A stretch of DNA of 7,838 nt from Candidatus Dojkabacteria bacterium (GTDB lineage: Bacteria > Patescibacteriota > Dojkabacteria > J137). Location: positions 1 to 7,838 of the forward strand of contig JAGQLF010000036.1 in the NCBI GenBank assembly GCA_020429545.1. The letters run 5' to 3'. Made by a program: the position numbers and the translations under genes. Position 1 is the stretch's first letter. The number at the start of each line of letters is the position of its first letter. Below, piece after piece: positions 1 through 6,195 of the stretch. The notes below the pieces were generated by a model, which was not told the origin of the DNA, did not search any database, and was given only the letters and a program-made list of their open reading frames with translations.

Positions 1-1743
1 ACTTTGCTTTTCTCCTCTTCCAACTCTACCTCTAATCTGGTGAAGCTGCGCTAAACCAAATCTTTCACCATTTTCAATAACCATAATTGCAGCATTTGGC
101 ACATCTACTCCAACTTCAATTACAGTCGTAGAAATTAAAATATCAAACTTCTTGTCTGCAAAATCTTTCATTAGCTTCTCCTTTTCAGCTTTTTTCATCT
201 TTCCATGCAGATATTCAATCTTTAATTTTGGTAAATTCTTTTTTAAATCCTCATATATTTCTTTTACTGATTTTGAAGTAATAACCTCGCTATTTTCAAT
301 TAATGGGCAAACCCAAAATGCTTGGATTTCTTCTTTTGCAATTGTTTCACGAATCCATTTGTATGCATCTTTTCTTTTTTTAGATGGAACAAGAAAAGAT
401 TTAATCTGCTTTCTATTCTTAGGTTTATTCTTAATTGAGAATACATCAATGTCTGAAAAGAACACTTCTGTAATTGATCTTGGTATTGGTGTTGCAGTCA
501 TATCAATATAGTGAGGTGTATTTTTTTGTTTTGAATTATTTAAAAGAAATTCTCTTTGAGTTACGCCAAATCTATGTTGCTCATCAACAATAATTAAGCC
601 TAAATTATCTAGCAAATACTCGTTTCTATGAATAATAGCTGTTGTTCCAACTAGAACATTACTCTTCTCTACTTCTTTATTATCTGTTGAAGCTAGTCCT
701 ACCATTATATTTTTATCAAATTCAAAAAGTTTTTTAGCATTATCAAAATGTTGCCTTGCAAGAACTGTTGTTGGAACCAAAATTGCAGCTTGCATACCCT
801 GCTTTGCAAATAAATAGCACAAAATGAGAGCAACAATTGTTTTTCCAGAACCTACATCTCCTTGAACTAGGCAGTTTACTAGTTTTTTATCGTTAAGTTG
901 TCTTATTAAGCTTGAAATAACACTATCTTGATCAGTAGTTAGTTCAAAAGGAATTTGAGATATGATTTTTTTTAAGTCCGACGTAATCTTTGCTTTCTCA
1001 AGTGATTTGAATTTTTTAATTTCTTTACCTTGCCTTGCTTTTACTTTTAAATGCACATCTACCATTTCTAATAATGCTAGAGAGTCATGTGCAGTGCTAA
1101 GAGTTTTCTCACTTTCAGGAAAGTGCAATTCGTTTATATATTGAATAATAGTATCTATTGATACTAATGTACTCATATCTTTAATTTCTTTTGTATCAAT
1201 ATCCCCTGACTTTAATAATTCAAGGGCTTGTTTTACTCTATTTCTGAACCATTTTTTGGTTAATCCTTCTGTTAGTGCATATTCTGGAGAAATTCTACCT
1301 AAATGAATGCTCTCTTGATCTTCTTTTATTTCTTCATAAACATTTGGATAGAATGTAAATCTATTACCTCTCTGTTTAATCTTTCCTTTAAATAGGTACT
1401 CTGTACCAGGTTTTAGTGCTTTTGTAAGATAAGGTTGATTAAAAAATTGGATTACAATTGAGCCGGATTTATCATGTATAGAACCATTTTGAAGCGATCT
1501 GTTACCTCCTCTTAAACGCACACTCTTTATTTCAGAAACTTTAGCACTAACTGTGAATTCTTCCACTCCATCTTTAAATTTAATTAAAGATCCATATATA
1601 TCATCAATTTGAGTTGTATCTGTATAACTCCGTGGAAAATATGTTAAAAGATTTTTAACAGTTTTGATACCCAAACGATCGAGTTTCTCTGAATAGCTAG
1701 AGCTCACGTATTTTAGGGATGTTACAGAGTCAGATAGGTTCAT
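1..1743 (-). CDS. recG: ATP-dependent DNA helicase RecG (3' end off the window)
   Basis: RecG is a cytoplasmic superfamily 2 translocase that remodels stalled replication forks and branch-migrates Holliday junctions. The visible part is 581 codons with no internal stop. The N-terminal wedge region opens with a helix-hairpin-like LGIKTVKNLLTYFPRSY (about residues 22-38), followed by an OB-fold-like stretch. Helicase motifs are intact: Walker A GDVGSGKT at residues 295-302 (bases 838-861), DEQH box DEQHRFGV at 387-394 (562-585), TATPIPRS just after it, and motif VI QLHQIRGRVGRG close to the left edge. Known RecG proteins run to about 670-700 residues, so roughly 100 C-terminal residues, including the TRG motif, lie outside the window. 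The start is fixed: an in-frame TAA lies two codons upstream of the ATG, and a TATAAT box lies 6 nt before it. No Shine-Dalgarno sequence is present. The identification is very secure. Confidence 0.97.
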   Translation of the reverse strand, partial: MNLSDSVTSLKYVSSSYSEKLDRLGIKTVKNLLTYFPRSYTDTTQIDDIYGSLIKFKDGVEEFTVSAKVSEIKSVRLRGGNRSLQNGSIHDKSGSIVIQFFNQPYLTKALKPGTEYLFKGKIKQRGNRFTFYPNVYEEIKEDQESIHLGRISPEYALTEGLTKKWFRNRVKQALELLKSGDIDTKEIKDMSTLVSIDTIIQYINELHFPESEKTLSTAHDSLALLEMVDVHLKVKARQGKEIKKFKSLEKAKITSDLKKIISQIPFELTTDQDSVISSLIRQLNDKKLVNCLVQGDVGSGKTIVALILCYLFAKQGMQAAILVPTTVLARQHFDNAKKLFEFDKNIMVGLASTDNKEVEKSNVLVGTTAIIHRNEYLLDNLGLIIVDEQHRFGVTQREFLLNNSKQKNTPHYIDMTATPIPRSITEVFFSDIDVFSIKNKPKNRKQIKSFLVPSKKRKDAYKWIRETIAKEEIQAFWVCPLIENSEVITSKSVKEIYEDLKKNLPKLKIEYLHGKMKKAEKEKLMKDFADKKFDILISTTVIEVGVDVPNAAIMVIENGERFGLAQLHQIRGRVGRGEKQS

Positions 1744-1749
1744 GTATTA

Positions 1750-1755
1750 ATTATA
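1750..1755 (-). promoter_or_regulatory. -10 box of the recG promoter, probably leaderless
   Basis: On the minus strand a perfect TATAAT ends 6 nt before the recG ATG. Transcription normally starts about 7 nt after the -10 box, so the first transcribed base would be the A of the start codon. No good -35 box is seen; the upstream 25 bases are a purine-rich tract (about 1766-1790 read on the minus strand). The call is inference from box quality and spacing. Confidence 0.6.
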
Positions 1756-1800
1756 ACTCATATTGCTTCACCTACTCCTTTTCCTCCACCTTCGCCTTGA

Positions 1801-1960
1801 AAAAGATACAAGCTTCTGTCAGTTCGAGTGATCCCGATAAATCGGGATTGTATCGAGAACTTACTTCTCGATACACCAAACTAAGCTTCGCTCTGTAAGG
1901 CAGTCAAATTGAAATATGACATGACGATTTGCGAGGAGTGAAACGACGAAGCAATCTCGT
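1801..1960. repeat. Cluster of palindromic intergenic (REP-like) repeat sequence
   Basis: This gap holds three nested or adjacent inverted repeats. ATCCCGAT/ATCGGGAT (1831-1838 and 1841-1848) is a perfect 8-bp stem with a 2-nt loop. GTATCGAGAA/TTCTCGATAC (1850-1859 and 1865-1874) is a perfect 10-bp stem with a 5-nt loop. ACGA..TTGC/GCAA..TCGT (1924-1932 and 1951-1960) forms a larger imperfect stem. Base composition is visibly more GC-rich than the flanking genes. The words TTCGAG/CTCGAT and GCGAGGAGTGAAACGACGAAGC resemble dispersed palindromic repeats that I recall from intergenic regions of many bacteria, but copy number cannot be tested here. None of the stems has a proper U-tract, so a simple terminator role is not supported, although the 10-bp hairpin could slow transcription leaving the small gene at 1975-2094. 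Confidence 0.6.
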
Positions 1961-1974
1961 AGAGTGAGCGTCCG

Positions 1975-2094
1975 TTAAGTATTCAAAACAGCAAGAATAG
2001 TTAGTAGTGGTGCTCCAAGTAAGCTTGCAGCCATAATAATTACAACAATTACTTTAAGTACGTACTTTACTTTTTGAGATTTGAATACATTCAC
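1975..2094 (-). CDS. Small single-pass membrane protein, unknown function (39 aa)
   Basis: This is a GTG-started ORF of 39 residues on the minus strand. It has a basic N-terminus (NVFKSQKVKYVLK, residues 2-14), then one strongly hydrophobic segment (about residues 15-37, including VIVVIIMAASLLGAPLLTIL), and ends LNT. Positive residues before the hydrophobic segment suggest an N-in membrane protein. Support for its reality is a perfect extended -10 (TGATATAAT) ending exactly 6 nt before the GTG, the same geometry as recG, plus the clean amphipathic-to-hydrophobic layout. It lies upstream of recG on the same strand but is separated from it by the palindromic repeats. I do not recognise a family. 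It could also be a chance ORF; a membrane-like composition arises easily in AT-rich DNA. Confidence 0.55.
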   Translation of the reverse strand: MNVFKSQKVKYVLKVIVVIIMAASLLGAPLLTILAVLNT

Positions 2095-2100
2095 TTGAAT

Positions 2101-2109
2101 ATTATATCA
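2101..2109 (-). promoter_or_regulatory. Extended -10 promoter for the 39-aa membrane protein
   Basis: The minus strand reads TGA then TATAAT (2109 to 2101), a complete extended -10 element. The predicted start point falls on the GTG at 2094, giving a leaderless message. It sits back-to-back with the tRNA-Ser promoter; the two -10 boxes are only about 33 bp apart, so the transcription units are divergent. Confidence 0.55.
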
Positions 2110-2117
2110 GACTAAGG

Positions 2118-2145
2118 TTACAAATAAAGATTTTACTGATATAAT
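2118..2145 (+). promoter_or_regulatory. Promoter of tRNA-Ser
   Basis: The -35 box is TTACAA (2118-2123), followed by a 16-nt spacer and a -10 TATAAT (2140-2145) carrying the extended TG motif (2137-2138). Transcription would start near 2152, about 11 nt before the mature tRNA 5' end at 2163, which fits a short leader removed by RNase P. Confidence 0.65.
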
Positions 2146-2162
2146 TCTTACGTTTCAAGGTT

Positions 2163-2247
2163 GGAGAGTTGCCAGAGTGGTCGAATGGACTCGTCTTGAA
2201 AACGAGCGTCCCGCAAGGGACCAGGGGTTCGAATCCCTTACTCTCCG
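2163..2247 (+). tRNA. tRNA-Ser (anticodon UGA)
   Basis: A full class II cloverleaf is visible. The acceptor stem is GGAGAGT with ACTCTCC, and the discriminator base is G2247. The D-arm follows GCCAGAGTGGTCGAATGGAC. The anticodon stem CTCGT/ACGAG (2190-2194, 2202-2206) encloses the loop CTTGAAA, with anticodon TGA at 2197-2199. There is a long variable arm with GTCCC/GGGAC, and a T-arm with TTCGAAT. It decodes UCA and wobble serine codons. No CCA is encoded; the next bases are TAT. A 15-bp copy of its 3' end followed by CCA lies 141 bp downstream. A rho-independent terminator follows immediately. Confidence 0.97.
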
Positions 2248-2254
2248 TATGAAG

Positions 2255-2281
2255 AAAGGTCAGCAATAGCTGGCCTTTTTT
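2255..2281 (+). terminator. Rho-independent terminator after tRNA-Ser
   Basis: AAAGGTCAGC (2255-2264), loop AATA, GCTGGCCTTT (2269-2278) make a 10-bp stem with one G-U pair, running into six T residues (2276-2281). It starts 8 nt after the tRNA and should end its transcript. Confidence 0.9.
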
Positions 2282-2324
2282 CATATGTGATGAGGATTTG
2301 GGGTTTGATCTGGCAAAGCCTGTT

Positions 2325-2369
2325 CGGTGCGAAGCACTGCGCAAGTCCTGAGCATGGCGAAGGACGCGC
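2325..2369. repeat. GC-rich REP-like double hairpin
   Basis: The first hairpin is CGGTGC/GCACTG (2325-2330, 2334-2339) with a GAA loop. The second is GCGC, two bulged A, GTCCT, GA, GC (2339-2353), paired through an ATG loop with GC, GA, AGGAC, GCGC (2357-2369). The facing GA/GA pairs would form tandem G-A mismatches. The block is much richer in G and C than the genes around it. The word CTGAGC....CGAAGG recalls a common class of palindromic intergenic repeat; that likeness is from memory. Confidence 0.6.
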
Positions 2370-2451
2370 TTACATCCCTTACTCTCCGCCATTAAATAAT
2401 CACCCTTTTCCACTTAATACAACTTCCTCTTTATCTCCATGTGTGGCAAAA

Positions 2452-2460
2452 TGATATAAT
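2452..2460 (+). promoter_or_regulatory. Extended -10 promoter of the class A PBP gene
   Basis: TG (2452-2453), A, TATAAT (2455-2460) form an extended -10 identical in its core to those of the tRNA and the small ORF. Transcription would begin near 2467, leaving a leader of about 14 nt before the ATG at 2481. That leader has no purine-rich ribosome-binding sequence. No clear -35 box is seen. Confidence 0.6.
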
Positions 2461-2480
2461 AAATAGCTTATTCTATATTT

Positions 2481-5400
2481 ATGACTAAAACAGTAAAATT
2501 ATCATCCAGATCTAAAAGACCTGGAAGCAGATCATCTTCATTCAAAAGAACTGCAACAAGTGCAGGAAGGAGAGTTTCAAGCTTTAAAAGTTCACTATCC
2601 ACTACTAAAAAACAACAACAAATTAAAAAATATGCAAAGGTTGCACTTATATGTATAGCAATCTTTTTAATAATGATGTTAGCAGGAACAATTTACGCAT
2701 TTAGCTGGCTACAAGGGCTAAATGATAGTCTTCCAACAGTTGATGAGGTTTTTCCAGAACCACCAATTTCGAGCATAATTTATGACAGAAAAGGTACTCA
2801 GCTTTATAAAGTAATTGGTGATGTAAATAGTGATCCTGTAAAAATTGAAGAGATTCCTGAGAGAGTTAAATGGCCATTCATTGCCGCTGAGGATGAATCA
2901 TTCTATGAACATGATGGATTTGACACAGCTGCAATCTTGAGATGTGGAATTAATATAGCAAAATCTGGAGGGAGTGATTTTTGTGGAGGAAGTACAATTA
3001 CTCAACAGTTAATTAAAATTACAGCACTTAATAGCGTTAAAAGTAAGGTAGAAAGAAAGATACAAGAACTGTTTATGGCTACAAAGGTTGAACAAGCTAA
3101 CACAAAAGATGATATTTTAGGAATGTACTTAACAGTTACTTCTTATGGATCTAATATTGTAGGTATTCAATCTGCTTCAAAATTCTATTTTGATAAAGAT
3201 CCAAAAGATTTAACTTTGGCTGAAGCTGCAATTCTTGCATCAATTGTGCAAAATCCCTCTTATTTATCTCCAACTCAGCCATATGATGGAGATACTGAAT
3301 CTTCTCAAGAAAGAGTTAAGCAAAGGCAACTTTACGTTCTTGGACAAATAAAAGAAAATAAAGACTCAATTAATGATCGGATAGAACAAAATGAAAAACA
3401 AAAAGCAAAGGAAAATGGTGCTGAGTTTAAGCCTGAAGAAGTAGAATACTTTACAGATGAAATGATTGCTAATGCAGAAGAGCAAGTATTAGAATATAAA
3501 CCACCATTTGCCACTGATATTAAAGCTGGTCATTTTGTAAACTTTGCTCTAAAAGAACTACAAGAAAAAGATTACAACAATGGAGAACCATTTACTGAAG
3601 AAGATTTACACAATGGAGGTTATAGAATCTACACTACTCTAGACTATGATTTACAGCAAGTTGCAGAAAAATATGCTGCAGTAGGTGGAAATTCATATGA
3701 TTATTGGAATGTACATAATGCTGCGGTAATGACAGTTACTCCAAAAAATGGAGAGATAATAACTATGGCAGGTTCAAAAGCTTTTACAGGTGATAGTGAA
3801 GGTTGCGATGAGAATGGAGCAAATTGTTGGTATAACCCTGAAGTAAATGTTTTAGCTACTCTTCAATCACCTGGTTCTACAAATAAAGTTATGGCATATT
3901 ATCTTGCGTATGTAATGGGAATAATTTACCCAGGAGATTTATTGCCAGATGTTCCAGTATCTTTTGGAGGGTATAATCCAAAAAATTGGGATGGTAAATA
4001 TTTTGGCGTCGAAAATACAGCAAGATCAATGCTTAGATTATCAAGAAACTTACCAGCATTAACATTAGTTGAAGCTGTTGGGATTGATACTTATGTGAAA
4101 ACTTCAAGAGAATTTGGTTACTCTACCTATGAAGATGAATCACAGTTTGGACATTCAGTTGCAATTGGAGGAACTGCTGTTTATCCTTACGAACATGTTG
4201 CAGCTTTTGGCGTATTTGCAAATCAAGGTGATTATGTTCCTGTGGAATCAATACTAAAAATTGAAGATAGTGAAGGAAACGTAATTTATGAAGCAGATGC
4301 AAAGCCAAAACAAGTAGGAAGTCCTCAAGGTGCTTATTTAATAAACCAAACATTACTGAATAACGAGAACATGTCATGGGATGGTCGAGATATTGCTGTA
4401 AAAACTGGAACTTCAGAATCAAATATAGATTCATCAATCGTAGCCTGGTCACCTGACTTTGTTACATTTGGGTGGGTTGGAAACAATAATAATGATCCAA
4501 CAAATCCATATTATGGATATGCAAGTATAGTAGTAAAGCCTTGGTTAACTGACTATATGAGAGAAATAGGTGGAGCTGAATACTTTAGTGCAAAATCCTC
4601 ATTTGAAAGACCTGGGTTTATAACTAGAGGCGGAGGTTCATGTAATGATAAAGGTGATTGTTTAGGATTAGAGTCAGACTGGATGATTAGTAATATCAAT
4701 TACAATTCATACATCACTCAAAAACAAGCAATGGTTTGTACTGATCAGCCAGACAAGTTAGCAAGGGAAATAGATATTGCACTAGGTTTAGCGCAGCAAA
4801 AATCATTCAGACAATATAAGATGCCAGCACCAAGTTGGCAAAATTACCTAGATGCTTATCTAAGAAACAAAGGTGAGAATAATCAAGCTGTACCAACAGA
4901 ATATTGTGATATTGATCGTTCTGGCTACTCTACTGCACCTGTTTTCAGATACGAGAATATTAGTTCTCCAGATGCAAATACAGTAAACGTCTCAATGAGT
5001 GTGTATTCTGCAAGTTCAGATATCGAAGAAGTAGAGATTTATCTAGATGGAATATTGATAGAAACAATAACTTCTGGTTTTCCTGACTTTTCAACATCAG
5101 TAGATATAAGCGGCAATGGATTTGTTAACGGACAAAGTTATCCAATAAGTTTAGTGGCAACTAATTCAGAAGGTGAGTCTGGTTCATTTGATGATAGGAT
5201 TACAATTGGATCTGGAGGTGCTGTACAACCTCAAAATAATGGTAATAATAGCCTCTCATTTACGTTTTTAGAGGTGACAACAGGTACACTAAACTATTCA
5301 GATATTAGTCAGGGAACTGCATACAATGTTAAAGTACAATATAACGGCAGTATTCCATTACAATCAGCAACATTAGTCTTAAGCAATTTGACTACTGGTT

Positions 5401-5576
5401 CAATTCAAAATATACCAATGACGAGTCAAGGAGGTGGTGTGTTCCTTCATTCCGCACCAGGTTCACAAATCCCTAACGAAACAGCAATTTATAGCTACAC
5501 AGTAAAGGGGGTAACAAATGGAGGTTCTACTTTTCAATCAACCGCCCCAGATACTATTCAAATAGTAGGAAATTAA
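2481..5576 (+). CDS. Bifunctional class A penicillin-binding protein (PBP1A-like) with two Ig-like C-terminal domains
   Basis: This protein polymerises lipid II into glycan strands and cross-links the peptides outside the membrane. It has 1031 residues: a basic, serine-rich cytoplasmic tail (1-50), one membrane anchor (about 51-77), and a family 51 glycosyltransferase with EDESFYEHDG (catalytic E137), GGSTITQQL (169-177), RKIQE (192-196, second catalytic Glu) and the helix ILGMYLTVTSYG. In that last motif the usual E and N of ILExYLN are G and T. After a charged linker (about 265-380) comes the transpeptidase domain: SxxK is S466-T-N-K469, SxN is S521-R-N523, KTG is K641-T-G-T644. All are intact, so it should bind beta-lactams. 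Residues about 820-910 and 925-1030 look like two beta-rich Ig-like domains. Eight cysteines outside the membrane fall in near pairs (155/168, 442/449, 721/727, 753/809). It forms its own transcription unit, convergent with the ribosomal operon. Confidence 0.95.
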   Translation: MTKTVKLSSRSKRPGSRSSSFKRTATSAGRRVSSFKSSLSTTKKQQQIKKYAKVALICIAIFLIMMLAGTIYAFSWLQGLNDSLPTVDEVFPEPPISSIIYDRKGTQLYKVIGDVNSDPVKIEEIPERVKWPFIAAEDESFYEHDGFDTAAILRCGINIAKSGGSDFCGGSTITQQLIKITALNSVKSKVERKIQELFMATKVEQANTKDDILGMYLTVTSYGSNIVGIQSASKFYFDKDPKDLTLAEAAILASIVQNPSYLSPTQPYDGDTESSQERVKQRQLYVLGQIKENKDSINDRIEQNEKQKAKENGAEFKPEEVEYFTDEMIANAEEQVLEYKPPFATDIKAGHFVNFALKELQEKDYNNGEPFTEEDLHNGGYRIYTTLDYDLQQVAEKYAAVGGNSYDYWNVHNAAVMTVTPKNGEIITMAGSKAFTGDSEGCDENGANCWYNPEVNVLATLQSPGSTNKVMAYYLAYVMGIIYPGDLLPDVPVSFGGYNPKNWDGKYFGVENTARSMLRLSRNLPALTLVEAVGIDTYVKTSREFGYSTYEDESQFGHSVAIGGTAVYPYEHVAAFGVFANQGDYVPVESILKIEDSEGNVIYEADAKPKQVGSPQGAYLINQTLLNNENMSWDGRDIAVKTGTSESNIDSSIVAWSPDFVTFGWVGNNNNDPTNPYYGYASIVVKPWLTDYMREIGGAEYFSAKSSFERPGFITRGGGSCNDKGDCLGLESDWMISNINYNSYITQKQAMVCTDQPDKLAREIDIALGLAQQKSFRQYKMPAPSWQNYLDAYLRNKGENNQAVPTEYCDIDRSGYSTAPVFRYENISSPDANTVNVSMSVYSASSDIEEVEIYLDGILIETITSGFPDFSTSVDISGNGFVNGQSYPISLVATNSEGESGSFDDRITIGSGGAVQPQNNGNNSLSFTFLEVTTGTLNYSDISQGTAYNVKVQYNGSIPLQSATLVLSNLTTGSIQNIPMTSQGGGVFLHSAPGSQIPNETAIYSYTVKGVTNGGSTFQSTAPDTIQIVGN

Positions 5577-5597
5577 TTAGTAAAATTGAAAACAAAA

Positions 5598-5625
5598 AAA
5601 AGAGCTCTTTTTTAAGAGCTCTTTT
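5598..5625. terminator. Bidirectional terminator between the PBP gene and rplT
   Basis: AAAAGAGCTCTT (5598-5609), loop TTTT, AAGAGCTCTTTT (5614-5625) form a perfect 12-bp stem. Plus-strand transcripts end in a short U-run at 5622-5625, and minus-strand transcripts in the long A-tract 5594-5601 read as U. It lies 22 nt after the PBP stop and 18 nt after the rplT stop, serving both convergent units. Confidence 0.9.
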
Positions 5626-5643
5626 AAATTCTTTCTTTAGTTT

Positions 5644-5985
5644 TTAGCTAACTGATTTTACCAATTCAGCAAAATGTTCTGGTCTATCAACAGCCATTAC
5701 TGCCAAATTTTTTCTATCTATTTCAATGTTATTTTTCTTTAGTTCACCAACAAATTTACTGTAAGAAACTCCACTACCAGCTAATCCTGCTGAAATAGTC
5801 TCAATCCATTCTCTTCTTTTTTGAGACTTTCTGTGTCTTCTATGTCCGTAGCTATATGATCCAGCATGCCAAACAGCCTCTTTTGCTCTTCTGAAAAGTT
5901 TGCTGTAGGTCATTCTATAACCTTTAGCTTGTTTAAGCATCTTTTTATGCTTTCTATTTTTAACTGTACCTCTTTTAATTCTCAT
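5644..5985 (-). CDS. rplT: Large ribosomal subunit protein bL20
   Basis: This basic 113-residue protein matches L20, an early 23S rRNA-binding assembly protein of the 50S subunit (family length about 115-120). Diagnostic stretches are MRIKRGTVKNRKHKK at the start, LKQAKGYR, the helix AKEAVWHAGSYSYGHRRHRKSQKRREWI, and GVSYSKFVGELKKNNIEIDRK (in two parts around residues 73-93). The N-terminal half binds RNA and the C-terminal half is the small globular domain known in other bacteria for translational feedback; no such leader is evident here. The ATG is 3 nt past the rpmI stop (TAA ATC ATG) with no ribosome-binding sequence, so translation is probably coupled to rpmI. Confidence 0.97.
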   Translation of the reverse strand: MRIKRGTVKNRKHKKMLKQAKGYRMTYSKLFRRAKEAVWHAGSYSYGHRRHRKSQKRREWIETISAGLAGSGVSYSKFVGELKKNNIEIDRKNLAVMAVDRPEHFAELVKSVS

Positions 5986-5988
5986 GAT

Positions 5989-6195
5989 TTATTTGTGTAA
6001 TAATTTTTTAACCTTATTTGATTCTACTCTTGCAAGCGGTAATTTCTTTGTATCTGAATTAGATGGTTTGCTATTAGTATTTCTAGCAAATCTCTGTTTT
6101 CTGTTACTTCTACTTACTCTTGTTACTTTGCCGCTTCCAGTTATTTTGAACCGTTTTGCAGTTGATTTATGTGTTTTCGCTTTGTTTTTCTTCAT
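5989..6195 (-). CDS. rpmI: Large ribosomal subunit protein bL35
   Basis: This 68-residue, very basic protein of the 50S subunit matches L35 (usual length 64-68). The visible family signature is KAKTHKSTAKRFKITGSGKV near the N-terminus and the end RVESNKVKKLLHK, equivalent to VKKLLPY in other L35 proteins. The start overlaps the end of infC by 29 nt. A short purine run, AAAGG, lies 3 nt before the ATG, closer than an ideal Shine-Dalgarno sequence. Translation is likely coupled to infC upstream and rplT downstream. Confidence 0.96.
   Translation of the reverse strand: MKKNKAKTHKSTAKRFKITGSGKVTRVSRSNRKQRFARNTNSKPSNSDTKKLPLARVESNKVKKLLHK

Larger units (their letters stand above)
2233..2391 (+). 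repeat. 15-bp direct repeat of the tRNA-Ser 3' end flanking a 141-bp stretch, CCA after the distal copy
   Basis: ATCCCTTACTCTCCG occurs at 2233-2247 (end of the tRNA T-arm and acceptor stem) and again at 2374-2388. The second copy continues with CCA (2389-2391), which the tRNA gene itself lacks. The stretch between them holds the terminator, about 45 bases of GC-rich hairpin sequence and nothing that looks like a gene. Two readings fit: a small element inserted at the tRNA 3' end with the repeat as target or attachment duplication, or a tandem second tRNA-Ser gene of which only the 3' end survives. No integrase is in the window. Confidence 0.7.

Noticed and set aside
152..1144. Plus-strand ORFs opposite recG (119 and 60 codons)
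   Set aside because: They are antisense shadows of a helicase with all motifs intact; no promoter or family signature.
1756..1830. Glycine-rich peptide GEGGGKGVGEAI read on the minus strand just upstream of recG
   Set aside because: No start or upstream coding context; it comes from the purine-rich tract and repeat sequence and stops at once.
1801..1960. CRISPR array
   Set aside because: The palindromes differ from each other and show no regular repeat-spacer period.
2102..2413. 103-codon minus-strand ORF with repeated ESKG and GFEPLVP-like text
   Set aside because: It is the antisense of tRNA-Ser and its 15-bp duplicate; this type of spurious protein is typical of tRNA-Ser genes. It also overlaps a promoter and terminator.
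3332..4452. Minus-strand ORFs opposite the PBP (60 and 109 codons)
   Set aside because: Low-complexity shadows of the PBP frame, which has intact catalytic motifs.
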